Positions 42,707-52,885 are shown, counted from the first letter of the stretch. The stretch is 64,000 nt of DNA from Rufibacter hautae (GCF_008271695.1 NZ_VKKY01000001.1:1172589-1236588); one strand, 5' to 3'. Notes: generated by a model not told the origin, from the letters alone. Translations and numbers: made by a program.

Positions 42707-44239
42707 TCAATAACCGGGGTTCTGATTCAGGTTAGGGTTAAGGTCAAGCTCCAGCTGCGGAATAGGCAGGAACTCATCCTGTCCGGGTGTGAAGGAGTTG
42801 AAGGCCGGGTCTCTCTGCTTGGTGGTAGCCGAGGTGATGTCACCCCATCTTACCAGGTCATGCCACCGCTGCCCTTCTCCGGCCAACTCAAGGAGTCGCT
42901 CATGCTTGATCTGCTCTAGGAACTGCTCTTTGGTGAGGTTAGGCTTCACGTCTGAGAGTCTTGCCAAACCCGCTCTCTGGCGCACCCGGTCAACGTACTG
43001 ATAAGCCTTGGCCGTGTTGCCGGTCTCGTTCAGCACCTCTGCATACATGAGCAACACATCTGCGTAGCGGATGTAGCGCCAGTTGTTAGGCGAGTTGTAC
43101 TCCTCGGTGTTTTTCCAGTTGTCGTTGAGGAACTTGCGGAACCATACCCGGTCATTGTTGGCACCGTACCGCTGGGCAAAAGACTCGCCGTAGATCATGG
43201 AAAAGGCCGGCCCTCTTTCGTCTGTGTAGTCAAAGAGGAACGAGGCCGCAAGGCGCGGATCACGGGCGCCGGTGGTGGTTCTTTCATTAAACTCGTCCAC
43301 TACCCATCTGCGGGCTTCCACATCTGACCAACCCACCCCGGGAGGAGACATGAACTTAGGCAAAGACTGGCCATAGTTGAGGTTGTCTGCCCGTGGGTCT
43401 GTGTCATCGTCGTGGTTCTCGGCGGGGTTCAACGCAAACTGCCACTCAAACACAGACTCTTTGTTGTTCTCAGAAGTCACCAGGAAGTTGTCACGGTAGT
43501 TAGGCATGAGGTCATAAATGTTTCTGCCTTCATCCTCTACCAACCATTTCAACGGAGCCACGGCTTCTGTGTACTTACGCTGCTGCATGTACACTTTAGC
43601 CAGTAAAGCGTAGGCGGCTCCCTTGGTGGCCCGGCCCAGATCGGCGGAGCCGTACGTGGCGGGCAGTACCGCGGCGGCCTCGTTCAGGTCGCGCTCAATC
43701 TGGGCAAATACTTCTGCCTGCGTAGAGGTAGGCGGTAGGTCTCCTACCACAGACACCTTGGTGATCAAGGGAACGTTGCCGTAGATGGTGGCCAGGTGGA
43801 AGTAGAACATGCCTCTCAGGAATTTGGCCTCGCCAATGTAACGCTGCTTCAGTGACTCGTCCATCTCGATACCGGGTACATTGTTGATCACCTGGTTTGC
43901 CCGGTTCACGCCAATGTAGTTGTCCCGCCACAGCGGCCCGTAGGTATCGCCCAGGTTGTAATCGGTTACCAGAAACTGGTCAAAGTTATTCACCAGATGC
44001 GAGGCCGGACTCAAACTTCTGCCTTCATCTGACCTGCCAATGTAGAACCAGGGCAGGAAACGGGAGATAGCCCGGTGCATGGTGCTGTAGGTGGCGTTCA
44101 CGCCCAGCAATGCATCGTTGGGGGTCTTCCAGTAAGCTTCCACGGCCAATTGGTTCGGGTTCTCTACATCTAGGTCCCTGTCGCAACTGAACATGGCCAA
44201 GCCAGCTGCCATCAATGAATATGTTAGAAACTTTTTCAT
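42707..44239 (-). CDS. SusD/RagB-family nutrient-binding lipoprotein
   Basis: This 510-residue protein has a lipoprotein signal (LMAAGLAMFSCDRDL, lipid Cys about 19) and standard RagB/SusD features: LDVENPNQLAVEAYWKTPND, RGMFYFHLATIYGNVPL, ALLAKVYMQQRKY (TPR-like), NWRYIRYADVLLMYAEVLNE and ERLLELAGEGQRWHDLVRWG. It is the surface lid protein of the SusC transporter encoded 26 bp upstream. The ligand is presumably an oligosaccharide produced by the operon's hydrolases. Confidence 0.95.
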   Translation of the reverse strand: MKKFLTYSLMAAGLAMFSCDRDLDVENPNQLAVEAYWKTPNDALLGVNATYSTMHRAISRFLPWFYIGRSDEGRSLSPASHLVNNFDQFLVTDYNLGDTYGPLWRDNYIGVNRANQVINNVPGIEMDESLKQRYIGEAKFLRGMFYFHLATIYGNVPLITKVSVVGDLPPTSTQAEVFAQIERDLNEAAAVLPATYGSADLGRATKGAAYALLAKVYMQQRKYTEAVAPLKWLVEDEGRNIYDLMPNYRDNFLVTSENNKESVFEWQFALNPAENHDDDTDPRADNLNYGQSLPKFMSPPGVGWSDVEARRWVVDEFNERTTTGARDPRLAASFLFDYTDERGPAFSMIYGESFAQRYGANNDRVWFRKFLNDNWKNTEEYNSPNNWRYIRYADVLLMYAEVLNETGNTAKAYQYVDRVRQRAGLARLSDVKPNLTKEQFLEQIKHERLLELAGEGQRWHDLVRWGDITSATTKQRDPAFNSFTPGQDEFLPIPQLELDLNPNLNQNPGY

Positions 44240-44265
44240 ATGCCTTTCTATTTAACTGCACTTAC

Positions 44266-47200
44266 TTAAAAACCGGCCTGAATACCTACAGAGATCACCC
44301 TTGGGGATGGCCAGTGTCCATTGTCTAATCCTCTCTCCCGGATACCACCCGTCACGTCAGGATCCAGCCCTGAATAGTTGGTGATGGTAAACAGGTTCTG
44401 ACCGCTTACAAAAAGGCGGGCGTTTGAGATTCTGGCTCTGGTGAGCAGACTTGCCGGCAACTCATAACCCAGCTCAACATTTCTGAAACGCACGTAGGAT
44501 GCTTCTTCCAACCAGCGGTCGCTTTCTGCCCGGTTGTTGGAGATGATGCCCTGGTCATCTGTCTCCAAACCGATTCTTGGGTCACTGGTATTGGTGTTGG
44601 TTGGTGACCATGGGCTCAGGTCTGAGCGGAAGTTGGTGTTCTGGTAGATGTCCAGCGCTCTTCTCACGTCATTGTAGATGGTGTAGTCAAACACTCCTAC
44701 CAACTGTACATTCAGGCTGAACTGCTTGTAAGAAGCGTTGAACTGACCACCGGCCTGCAGAGAAGGCCAGGGAGAACCCGCAAAATCCCGGTCTTCGTTG
44801 TTAATCTGCCCATCACCGTTTTTATCAATGAACCGGATGTCACCTGGTCTTGCATTCGGCTGGATCACGGTTCCTTCGGCACTTACGTGGTTGTTGATTT
44901 CGTCTTGGTTTTGGAAAATCCCGGCGGTTCTGATCACGTACCACTCCCCTACCGGACGGCCTACCGCTGAGCGGGCGTTACCGGTCTGGATGAAAGATAC
45001 CCCCTGGCCTACTTCCTCTACCTTGTTCTTGATGGTAGTGGCGTTGGCAGAAACATCCCATCTGAAGTCACTGGTGGTGCTGCTTCTGTAAGTGGCGGCA
45101 ATCTCAAACCCTTTGTTTCTGATAGAGGCGGTGTTGATGAACGGGTTGCCTTGCAGGTTACCCAGGTAGCCCGGCACGTCTAGGTCCAGGATAGCGTCTT
45201 TTGACAGCGAGTTATAGACGTTGAACTCTAAAGAGACTCTGTTATTGAGGAAGCTGGCGTCAATCCCAAGGTTCTGCTGCACCCTTTCTTCCCAGTGCAG
45301 GTCTGGGTTGGCCAAACGGGCGGCGTAAGCCCCTATGTAAGGCGTCTGGTCTGTCCCAAAGATGGCTCTTGGGCTGCTGTTGATGTAAGCGGTGTAAGGC
45401 CAGGAACCCAAGTTAGGCACCACAATCCCCAGTTTACCGTAAGACGCGTTCAGTTTCAGGTCAGACACCCAAGGAGCGTTGAAGAAGTTCTCTTCGCTTA
45501 TTCTCCAGCTGGCGGCTACGGACGGGAAGAAACCTCTTCTGTAGTTCGCCCCGAAACGGGAGTCCTCATCTACCCTACCGGTGAAGGTAAGCAGGTATCT
45601 GTCTTTGAACGTGTAGTTCACCCGGCCCAGGTACCCGAAGATTTTGTAGTCATCACCTAATCCACCGCCGGCAGAAGCTGTTCCGGTGGCAGCCCCAACA
45701 GTGGGATAATACTGGCCGTTGGCATAGAGCAGGTTGGTTCTTCCACCAGAGGTAAACTCTCTCTCGGCCTGCTGCTGGCTTATCCCCACTACCCCATTGA
45801 TGGAATGGTCCCCAAAGGTTCTGTTGAAGTTCAAGGTGTGCTCAAACAGTGTGCTGAGGTATCTTGACCTGTCTTCGTTAATCTCACTTGGATAGGAAGT
45901 AGCGTTGAACTGGTACACCCCTGTTTTTCTGATCCGCTGCAAGTGGTCAAAGCTCACCTCTAACCCCACGTTGAATTTATAGCTGAGCCATTCTACCAGC
46001 TTCACATCTACATAGGCGTTCCCTACCAACTTGGCGAACTCGGTTCTGTAATTGCGGTAATTTCTTACCGCTACCGGGTTATAAGCATAGGTCACGGCGC
46101 TAGTAGAGCCAATGCCGTAGCCATCTGGGTTAGACGGAGTAACATAAGAAGGATCCTGCACTGGGATAACCGGCAGCATGATGGCCATGTCATAGATGGG
46201 GTTGCCTTCACCCGGAGATCTGGCGATGGAGTTGGTCAGGACCATGTTCTCGCCAAACGTCACCCGCCCTTTCTGGCTGCTGGTGTTCACCCGCAAGCTA
46301 CCTCTGTCAAAGGAAGTCGCTTTCACAAATCCTTCGTTTTTGAAGTAGCTGGCAGAGATAAGGTAATTGCTTGTAGCTGTACCGCCAGACAAAGACACGT
46401 TGTAATCTTGCAGGCTTCCGTTCTGAAGGCTTTCATCCTGCCAGTCTGTGTTGATGGCAGGGTTGAAAGTGCCTTCGGCTACGCTTGGCAGCGGGGCTTT
46501 GTTTGAGTTCTGGTACTGCATGCGCTGCATAGCGGCAAATTCACTCGCATTCATCACATCCCAGCGTTTAGGGATCTGCTGCACGCCGTATTTGGCGGAG
46601 AAGCTAACCTTGGCCGGTCCTTCTTTTCCTTGCTTGGTGGTGATAATCACCACGCCGTTGGCGGCGCGGGCACCGTAAATGGCTGCCGCAGAAGCATCTT
46701 TCAGCACCTGGATAGAGGCAATGTCATTGTTGTTGATGGTGGTGTTCGCGTCGGCGATCATCCCGTCAATCACATAGAGCGGGTCGGTGTTCAGGAAGCT
46801 GGCAGTACCCCTGATCTCGATTCTGGCATTGGATCCTGGCACGCCTTCGGTTCTTACCGTTACCCCGGGTGTTAACCCTTGGATAGACTCTGCCACCGAG
46901 TTGGCGCTTACCCTGCTGGCAGCCTCTGGGCTCACCACGGAAACCGCGCCGGTCAGGTCACTTTTTCTTACGGTCTGGTACCCAATCACCACCACCTCAT
47001 TAAGGGTTTGCTCGTCTGGCTGAAGGGTGATATTAATAGAAGACTGTCCTGCAATAGGCACTTCCTGCGAAGTGAAACCAATATAGGACACTACCAGCGT
47101 ACCGTTCTCCTGGCCGCTGGCCAGGGAGAGGGAGAAATTACCGCTGGCGTCTGTAGAGGCTCCATTGCTGGTTCCTTTCACCAGAACCGTTACCCCGGCC

Positions 47201-47385
47201 AACCCTTCGCCCTGGGCACTAACCACTTTCCCTGAAACCGTTCTACCCTGGGCCTGCGCTTCATAGGCCAGGGAGTTAACCAGTAGGCAAACCATCAACA
47301 TAAAGAGCCAGTGGCCTATTTTACACCTTCCCAGATGGTGGCGTGCATTGTCCAGCGACATTTCATTGTGTAACTTTTTTTTCAT
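44266..47385 (-). CDS. SusC/RagA-family TonB-linked outer-membrane transporter of glycan locus
   Basis: This 1039-residue protein has a signal peptide at about 25-46 (LFMLMVCLLVNSLAYEAQAQ). A CarboxypepD_reg-like domain (VSGKVVSAQGEGLAGVTVLV) precedes the RagA plug (GLTPGVTVRTEGVPGSNARI, DPLYVIDGM, IQVLKDASAAAIYGARAANG, VVIITTKQGKEG). The 22-strand barrel ends ISVGIQAGF. It is the first gene of the minus-strand polysaccharide utilization locus and pairs with the SusD gene after it. A LacI-type operator lies about 110 bp upstream of its start, so it is probably controlled by the divergently encoded regulator. Confidence 0.95.
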   Translation of the reverse strand: MKKKLHNEMSLDNARHHLGRCKIGHWLFMLMVCLLVNSLAYEAQAQGRTVSGKVVSAQGEGLAGVTVLVKGTSNGASTDASGNFSLSLASGQENGTLVVSYIGFTSQEVPIAGQSSINITLQPDEQTLNEVVVIGYQTVRKSDLTGAVSVVSPEAASRVSANSVAESIQGLTPGVTVRTEGVPGSNARIEIRGTASFLNTDPLYVIDGMIADANTTINNNDIASIQVLKDASAAAIYGARAANGVVIITTKQGKEGPAKVSFSAKYGVQQIPKRWDVMNASEFAAMQRMQYQNSNKAPLPSVAEGTFNPAINTDWQDESLQNGSLQDYNVSLSGGTATSNYLISASYFKNEGFVKATSFDRGSLRVNTSSQKGRVTFGENMVLTNSIARSPGEGNPIYDMAIMLPVIPVQDPSYVTPSNPDGYGIGSTSAVTYAYNPVAVRNYRNYRTEFAKLVGNAYVDVKLVEWLSYKFNVGLEVSFDHLQRIRKTGVYQFNATSYPSEINEDRSRYLSTLFEHTLNFNRTFGDHSINGVVGISQQQAEREFTSGGRTNLLYANGQYYPTVGAATGTASAGGGLGDDYKIFGYLGRVNYTFKDRYLLTFTGRVDEDSRFGANYRRGFFPSVAASWRISEENFFNAPWVSDLKLNASYGKLGIVVPNLGSWPYTAYINSSPRAIFGTDQTPYIGAYAARLANPDLHWEERVQQNLGIDASFLNNRVSLEFNVYNSLSKDAILDLDVPGYLGNLQGNPFINTASIRNKGFEIAATYRSSTTSDFRWDVSANATTIKNKVEEVGQGVSFIQTGNARSAVGRPVGEWYVIRTAGIFQNQDEINNHVSAEGTVIQPNARPGDIRFIDKNGDGQINNEDRDFAGSPWPSLQAGGQFNASYKQFSLNVQLVGVFDYTIYNDVRRALDIYQNTNFRSDLSPWSPTNTNTSDPRIGLETDDQGIISNNRAESDRWLEEASYVRFRNVELGYELPASLLTRARISNARLFVSGQNLFTITNYSGLDPDVTGGIRERGLDNGHWPSPRVISVGIQAGF

Positions 47386-47493
47386 GTAATGAGCATTAAA
47401 AGTTGTTAAAGCGGACTACTTCAGATTTTAAGACCTATCAGATTCTTAAACAAACAGGTGAGCGGGCATCAAATTGACAATTTCGCAAAATAG

Positions 47494-47507
47494 CGTAATC
47501 GATTACG
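47494..47507. promoter_or_regulatory. LacI-type operator O1
   Basis: CGTAATC/GATTACG is a perfect 14-bp palindrome with a CG centre, as LacI/PurR-family sites have, about 109 bp upstream of the SusC start. The same core is at 47712-47725. Confidence 0.75.
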
Positions 47508-47709
47508 TTGCATATTTACAAATTGGCAATTTAATTTCCTAACATCACCCCTCCAACTCTTGGCATTTCTTTTAATAATTATCATTTCTGGCTTATTTTT
47601 TACTAAATAAACCCAAAATACAGGTGTTTAAATGACACTTTATTAAGATTGTTTGAAATTTAAGTCAAAAACAGGCTATTTGCGAAATTCATAAAATTTG
47701 CGATATATT

Positions 47710-47727
47710 TACGTAATCGATTACGTA
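47710..47727. promoter_or_regulatory. LacI-type operator O2
   Basis: TACGTAATC/GATTACGTA is a perfect 18-bp palindrome with the same CGTAATCGATTACG core as O1. It ends 2 bp before the ATG of the LacI gene, so binding would block its own expression. The centres of O1 and O2 are 218 bp apart. Confidence 0.8.
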
Positions 47728-47729
47728 GC

Positions 47730-48773
47730 ATGAGCAGAACCACCATCCATGATATTGCGAAGGAACTGAACACGACAGCGGCTACGGTTTCACGTGCCCT
47801 GAACAACCATCCTTCCATTAGTTCTGCCACCAAAGAAGTTGTAAGAAAAGCGGCCCAAAAACTCAATTACAGGCAAAACCGGGCTGCGTCCTCTCTTCGC
47901 TCGGGCAAGACCTACGTGATTGGGGTGATCATTCCCAGCGCCGAGATCAGCTTCTTCGGGTCTGTCATCCATGGCATTGAGAAGGTGGCCAAAAGCCAGG
48001 GATACAGCGTCCTGCTGTTCCAGACAAATGAAAGTTATGAAGACGAGGCGCAGGGAATTCAGACGCTGCTGCAGTCAAACGTAGACGGCATCATTGCTTC
48101 CATTGCCAAAGAGACCACCCGCTACGACCATTTTCAGGAGGTGAAAAACCGCAAGATCCCGCTTATCTTGTTTGACCGGGCCATAGATGAACTGGACGTA
48201 CCGGCCGTGGTCATAGATGATTACAAGGGCGCCTACATGGCCACCGAGCACCTCATCCGGCAGGGCTACCAACGCATTGCCCACATCTCGGGCCCGCAGC
48301 ACATCCAGATTTTCCATGAGCGCCTGCGCGGATACGTAGACGCGCTCAAAGCCTATAACTACAAAGTAGACGGCGACCTGATCACTTACGGAAAAGTCTC
48401 CATAGACTCGGGCCGCACCTGCACGGAGGCTTTGCTGAACCTGCCCAAAAGACCCGACGCCATTTTTGCGGTAGAGGATTTCACGGCATTGGGTGCCCTG
48501 CAGGCCATCAAAGAAACCCCCTGGAACAAGCCCGGCCAGATTGGCCTGGTAGGTTTCGCGAACGAGGCTTTCAGCGCTTACATCACCCCAGGCCTAACCA
48601 CCGTTGACCAGCAAACCGCCTTAATGGGCCAGGAAGCAGCCAACATTTTCATGAACCTACGGCAAGAGGAACCCACCCTGGTAGACCTTCCGCAGAAAAT
48701 CATCCTGGACCCGGTATTGGTTGTGCGCCAGTCTTCTCTGCGCAAAAAGATCAGCCGCCGGCGCGAAGAATAG
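47730..48773 (+). CDS. LacI-family transcriptional regulator
   Basis: In this 347-residue protein the N-terminal HTH (residues 4-24: TIHDIAKELNTTAATVSRAL) and hinge region (NYRQNRAASSLRSGKTYVIG) are followed by a periplasmic-binding-protein-like sensor (VIGVIIPSAEISFFGSVIHG, LILFDRAIDEL, GYQRIAHISGP, IGLVGFANEAFSAYITPGLT). It would bind DNA as a dimer and respond to a sugar, likely a breakdown product of the glycan. The two matching palindromes in the divergent promoter are its probable operators, one overlapping its own start region. It controls the SusC operon and/or the symporter-galK-galT genes (inference). Confidence 0.93.
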   Translation: MSRTTIHDIAKELNTTAATVSRALNNHPSISSATKEVVRKAAQKLNYRQNRAASSLRSGKTYVIGVIIPSAEISFFGSVIHGIEKVAKSQGYSVLLFQTNESYEDEAQGIQTLLQSNVDGIIASIAKETTRYDHFQEVKNRKIPLILFDRAIDELDVPAVVIDDYKGAYMATEHLIRQGYQRIAHISGPQHIQIFHERLRGYVDALKAYNYKVDGDLITYGKVSIDSGRTCTEALLNLPKRPDAIFAVEDFTALGALQAIKETPWNKPGQIGLVGFANEAFSAYITPGLTTVDQQTALMGQEAANIFMNLRQEEPTLVDLPQKIILDPVLVVRQSSLRKKISRRREE

Positions 48774-48876
48774 AAAATTCTTATATTGAGATTATATGAG
48801 ATAATCATTAAAAAGATAACTTCACCAAACGATCTATCATTTTCAACTAACAAATAACTGACTCACTCTCCTCTTT

Positions 48877-50514
48877 ATGGGCTTACAAACCATTGACTAC
48901 ATTGTCTTCCTAACCTACTTCTTTATCGTCTCGGGGTACGGCTACTGGATTTACCGGCAGAAAAAAGACGAAAAAATGGACTCCAAGGACTACTTCCTGG
49001 CCGAGGGGTCGCTGACCTGGTGGGCCATTGGATCCTCCCTTATCGCCTCCAACATCTCTGCGGAGCAGTTTATCGGGATGTCGGGCTCGGGTTTCGCCAT
49101 GGGTCTAGCCATCTCTACTTATGAGTGGATGGCCGCTCTTACCCTGATCATTGTGGCGGTATTCTTTATCCCCATTTATCTGAAAAACAAGATTTACACC
49201 ATGCCCCAGTTCTTATCCCAGCGGTACAACGACGGGGTGAGTACCATTATGGCGGTTTTCTGGCTGTTGGTGTACGTGTTTGTAAACCTTTCCTCTATTC
49301 TTTACCTGGGGGCTCTGGCTATTGAAACCGTTACAGGCATTGACTTTGATTACGCCATGTACGGCTGTGCCATCTTCGCTATTTTCATCACCTTGGGTGG
49401 CATGAAAGTGATTGGCTACACAGACGTTATTCAGGTATTTGTACTGGTGCTGGGCGGTTTGGCTACTACCTACCTTGCCTTGGACTTGGTGTCTGAACAA
49501 TTAGGCGGTTCTGGTGCCTGGGATGGGTTGGTGCACCTGCGCCAGCAAGCCGGCGACCACTTCAGCATGATTCTTTCTGAGAACGAGATCATGATCCCGA
49601 ACGGCGAAGGCGGAACCCGTGATGCCTATATGGACTTACCCGGTCTTTCTGTCTTGATTGGCGGTATGTGGATTGTGAACCTGAACTACTGGGGTTGTAA
49701 CCAGTACATCACGCAGCGTGCGCTGGGTGCTGACCTGAAAACTGCCCGTAGCGGTCTTATTTTTGCTGCTTTCCTGAAACTGATGATGCCTATCATTGTG
49801 GTATTGCCGGGTATTGCCGCGTATGTACTGCACAAGAACGGTTTGTTCCAGAGAGAAATGGCAAACCAGGCTGGCAATATCATTCCAGACCACGCGTACC
49901 CAGTATTGCTGAACTTACTGCCTACCGGTTTGAAAGGTTTGTCTTTCGCGGCCCTTACCGCTGCTATTGTAGCTTCTTTGGCTGGTAAAGCAAACAGTAT
50001 CTCTACTATCTTCACCCTAGACATCTACCGCAAATTCTTTAACAAAAACGCTTCTGAAGCCAAATTGGTAAATTTCGGTAAATTAACGGTAGTTGCTTCC
50101 TTCGTTATTGCCATCTTGGTAGTACCGCAATTGCGTAAACTGGACCAAGCGTTCCAGTACATCCAAGAGTACACCGGCTTTATCTCTCCGGGTGTATTTG
50201 CCATCTTCTTCCTTGGCTTCTTCTGGAAGCGCACCACGTCTGCGGCGGCCTTAACCGCGGCAGTATTAACCATTCCACTTTCTACTTTCCTTAAGTTCCA
50301 GTTTCCTGAAATTCCGTTCCTGGACCGGATGGGTATTGTGTTCGTGGTGTGTATGGTTCTGATGATTATTATTACGTTACTTGACCCTAGGAGCAAAAAT
50401 AATCCCAAAGGATTGGAGATTGACGGTTCTATGTTCAAGACTACTACCACCTTTGCCGTATTATCTGTCCTGATCTGCGGTATTTTGGCAGCCCTTTACA
50501 TCTCTTTCTGGTAA
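48877..50514 (+). CDS. Sodium/solute symporter (SSS/SGLT family), probable galactose transporter
   Basis: This 545-residue inner-membrane protein has about 14 hydrophobic segments. SSS signatures include DYIVFLTYFFIVSGYGYWIY (TM1), SKDYFLAEGSLTWWAIGSSL, SNISAEQFIGMSGSGFAMGL and the core region around FAALTAAIVASLAGKANSIS. It would couple sodium to uptake of a hexose across the inner membrane. Being followed by galK and galT, galactose is the likely substrate. Glycine codons shift visibly from mixed GGC/GGG in the first third to mostly GGT afterwards. It lies 103 bp after the LacI gene; a hairpin separates it from galK. Confidence 0.92.
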   Translation: MGLQTIDYIVFLTYFFIVSGYGYWIYRQKKDEKMDSKDYFLAEGSLTWWAIGSSLIASNISAEQFIGMSGSGFAMGLAISTYEWMAALTLIIVAVFFIPIYLKNKIYTMPQFLSQRYNDGVSTIMAVFWLLVYVFVNLSSILYLGALAIETVTGIDFDYAMYGCAIFAIFITLGGMKVIGYTDVIQVFVLVLGGLATTYLALDLVSEQLGGSGAWDGLVHLRQQAGDHFSMILSENEIMIPNGEGGTRDAYMDLPGLSVLIGGMWIVNLNYWGCNQYITQRALGADLKTARSGLIFAAFLKLMMPIIVVLPGIAAYVLHKNGLFQREMANQAGNIIPDHAYPVLLNLLPTGLKGLSFAALTAAIVASLAGKANSISTIFTLDIYRKFFNKNASEAKLVNFGKLTVVASFVIAILVVPQLRKLDQAFQYIQEYTGFISPGVFAIFFLGFFWKRTTSAAALTAAVLTIPLSTFLKFQFPEIPFLDRMGIVFVVCMVLMIIITLLDPRSKNNPKGLEIDGSMFKTTTTFAVLSVLICGILAALYISFW

Positions 50515-50553
50515 GAGATACTTAATCAAAAGCATCTTAATTACGTTTACCTC

Positions 50554-50587
50554 TAAAGGCATAGCATTTCAAAGTGCTATGCCTTTA
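50554..50587 (+). terminator. Hairpin between symporter and galK
   Basis: TAAAGGCATAGCA (50554-50566) pairs perfectly with TGCTATGCCTTTA (50575-50587), with an 8-nt loop. The T-tract is weak (GGCTTAAT follows), so it may be an attenuator or RNA-stability element rather than a full stop. Confidence 0.6.
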
Positions 50588-50604
50588 GGCTTAATACAGA
50601 TATT

Positions 50605-51777
50605 ATGGTTGAAGACATTGTTGTTAAATTCAAGGAGCTATACAAAACAGAGCCGGTGGTGGCACGTTCCCCTGGTCGGGTGAACCTCATTGGGGAGCAC
50701 ACAGATTATAACGAAGGCTTTGTGCTGCCTGCCGCCATAAACAAGGAGATCTACTTCGCCATCGCGCCAAACGGCACCCAAACCATGCGGGCCTACGCCT
50801 TTGACCTGGAAGAGAGCGCCGAGTTTGACTTGAACAACGTGCAGCGCACAGATATTGGTTGGGCCAACTACCTGCTTGGGGTGGTGGCACAGCTGCAGAA
50901 AGCCAACTACGAGGTAAAAGGGTTTGACCTGGTGTTCGGGGGCAACATTCCCATCGGGGCGGGGCTTTCCTCCTCCGCGGCGGTGGAATGCGGCCTAGCC
51001 TATGCCCTGAACTACCTGTACGCCTACGGCATAGAGCGCTTTGACATGGTGAAGATGGCCCAGAAGGCCGAGCACGAGTACGCGCTGGTGATGTGCGGCA
51101 TCATGGACCAGTTCGCCAGCATGTTTGGCAAGCACAACCACGTAGTGAAGCTGGACTGCCGTTCCCTGGAGTACCAGTATTACCCGTTCAACATCGACGA
51201 TTACCGCATTGTGCTCTGCGACACGCAGGTGAAGCACTCGTTGGCTTCTTCTGAGTACAACACCCGCCGGCAGGAGTGCGAGACCGGCGTGGCCTTGCTC
51301 CAGAAATTATACCCACAGGTACATAGCTTGCGCGACGTGACCGAGCAGATGCTGGAGCGCCACCAAGACGAGTTTGACCCGGTAGTTTACAAACGCTGCC
51401 GGTACGTGGTGCAGGAAAACCTGCGCGTGGAGGATGCCTGCCTTGACCTGGAACGCGGCGATTTGGTAGCGTTTGGGCAGAAGATGTTCGCCTCGCACCA
51501 AGGCCTGCAGCACGACTACGAGGTAAGCTGCCCCGAGCTGGACTTCCTGGCCGACAAAGCCAAACACTCTGATGCCGTGCTGGGTGCCCGCATGATGGGC
51601 GGTGGTTTCGGGGGCTGCACCATCAACCTGGTGAAGCTGGACCAACTGGATGAGTTCACCCGCCAGATGTCTGAGGCCTACCAACAGCAGTACAACATCA
51701 CGCTTAAAACCTACGTGGCCGAGATTGTGGACGGCAGCAGCCTGGTTCCGGTTGATTTCTCCAAAACCAGCCGCTAA
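50605..51777 (+). CDS. galK: Galactokinase
   Basis: This 390-residue GHMP kinase has the galactokinase signature [20 protein letters not shown] (about 24-43), the ATP-binding loop [15 protein letters not shown] (about 118-132) and the C-terminal GHMP motif [14 protein letters not shown] (about 332-345). CGIMDQFAS carries the catalytic Asp. It phosphorylates galactose to galactose-1-phosphate in the cytoplasm, the first step of the Leloir pathway. It is followed by galT after 83 bp and preceded by the symporter. galE and galM are not in this window. Confidence 0.96.
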   Translation: MVEDIVVKFKELYKTEPVVARSPGRVNLIGEHTDYNEGFVLPAAINKEIYFAIAPNGTQTMRAYAFDLEESAEFDLNNVQRTDIGWANYLLGVVAQLQKANYEVKGFDLVFGGNIPIGAGLSSSAAVECGLAYALNYLYAYGIERFDMVKMAQKAEHEYALVMCGIMDQFASMFGKHNHVVKLDCRSLEYQYYPFNIDDYRIVLCDTQVKHSLASSEYNTRRQECETGVALLQKLYPQVHSLRDVTEQMLERHQDEFDPVVYKRCRYVVQENLRVEDACLDLERGDLVAFGQKMFASHQGLQHDYEVSCPELDFLADKAKHSDAVLGARMMGGGFGGCTINLVKLDQLDEFTRQMSEAYQQQYNITLKTYVAEIVDGSSLVPVDFSKTSR

Positions 51778-51860
51778 ACACCAGAACCAAAAAAGGTCCC
51801 GCTCAGTACCGAAGGCAGAAAACAACTGCCCTCCCAATTACCCACTTACTACCTGAAACT

Positions 51861-52883
51861 ATGAACTCATTTGATATCACGGAGCACTCGCACCGGCGCT
51901 TCAACCCCTTACTGGGCGAGTGGGTGCTGGTGTCGCCGCACCGCTCCAAGCGCCCCTGGCAGGGACAGCAGGAGACCACCGAGAAGGACACCCGTCCGCA
52001 GTACGACCCTTCCTGCTACCTGTGCCCGGGCAACGTGCGCGCCAACGGCGAGACGAACCCTAATTATCCCTCTACCTTCGTGTTCACCAACGACTTCGCC
52101 GCCCTGCAGGCCGAGAGCCCCTCGGGCTCCTTCACCGATGGCATGCTGCGCGCGGAGAGCGAACGCGGCATCTGCAAGGTAATCTGCTTCTCGCCCCGCC
52201 ATGACCTCACCCTGTCTGACATGGAGACCGCCGAGATTAAGAAAGTGGTGGATTTGTGGCAGGAGCAGTACCAGGAGCTCGGCGCACTGGAGGAGATCAG
52301 CTACGTGCAGATCTTCGAAAACAAAGGAAGCGTGATGGGCAGCAGCAACCCGCACCCGCACGGGCAGATCTGGGCCCAGAGCTCAGTGCCCGGCGAGCCT
52401 GCCAAAGAGACCGAACAGCAGGAGGCCTATTTCGCTGAGAACGGCCGCAGCCTGCTGTCCGACTACCTGGCCCAAGAGCTGGAGGAGAAAACCCGCATTG
52501 TGGTGGAAAACGAGCACTTCGTGGCACTGGTGCCGTTCTGGGCCGTGTGGCCCTTCGAGACCATCGTCATCCCGCGTCGCCACTTCGGGCACCTGGGAGA
52601 GATCTCGGAAGAAGAGAAATCCGGCTACGCCGACATCATGAAAAGACTGTCCAGCGTCTATGACAGGCTGTTCCAGACCTCCTTCCCGTACTCGGCAGGC
52701 ATCCACCAGGCGCCCACCGACGGCAGGAACTACCCCGGCTGGCACCTGCACATGCACTTCTACCCGCCGCTCTTGCGTTCGGCCACGGTGAAGAAGTTCA
52801 TGGTGGGCTACGAGCTCATGGCCGATCCGCAGCGCGACATCACTCCCGAGAGCGCCGCCGAAAGACTCAGAGGGTTGTTATAG
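51861..52883 (+). CDS. galT: UDP-glucose--hexose-1-phosphate uridylyltransferase
   Basis: This 340-residue HIT-superfamily enzyme has the zinc ligands CYLC (Cys52, Cys55), the active-site motif NPHPHGQIW (His165, nucleophile His167) and C-terminal [18 protein letters not shown] and [14 protein letters not shown]. It transfers UMP from UDP-glucose to galactose-1-phosphate, the second Leloir step, using the product of the galK gene just upstream. All key residues are intact and the length is typical. A 36-nt dispersed element begins 2 bp after the stop. Confidence 0.96.
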   Translation: MNSFDITEHSHRRFNPLLGEWVLVSPHRSKRPWQGQQETTEKDTRPQYDPSCYLCPGNVRANGETNPNYPSTFVFTNDFAALQAESPSGSFTDGMLRAESERGICKVICFSPRHDLTLSDMETAEIKKVVDLWQEQYQELGALEEISYVQIFENKGSVMGSSNPHPHGQIWAQSSVPGEPAKETEQQEAYFAENGRSLLSDYLAQELEEKTRIVVENEHFVALVPFWAVWPFETIVIPRRHFGHLGEISEEEKSGYADIMKRLSSVYDRLFQTSFPYSAGIHQAPTDGRNYPGWHLHMHFYPPLLRSATVKKFMVGYELMADPQRDITPESAAERLRGLL

Positions 52884-52885
52884 GT

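Larger units (their letters stand above)
47386..47729. promoter_or_regulatory. Divergent regulatory region of the glycan locus
   Basis: This 344-bp AT-rich spacer between susC and the LacI gene contains two copies of one operator (listed separately) and no gene. The promoters themselves could not be assigned with confidence. Confidence 0.6.
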
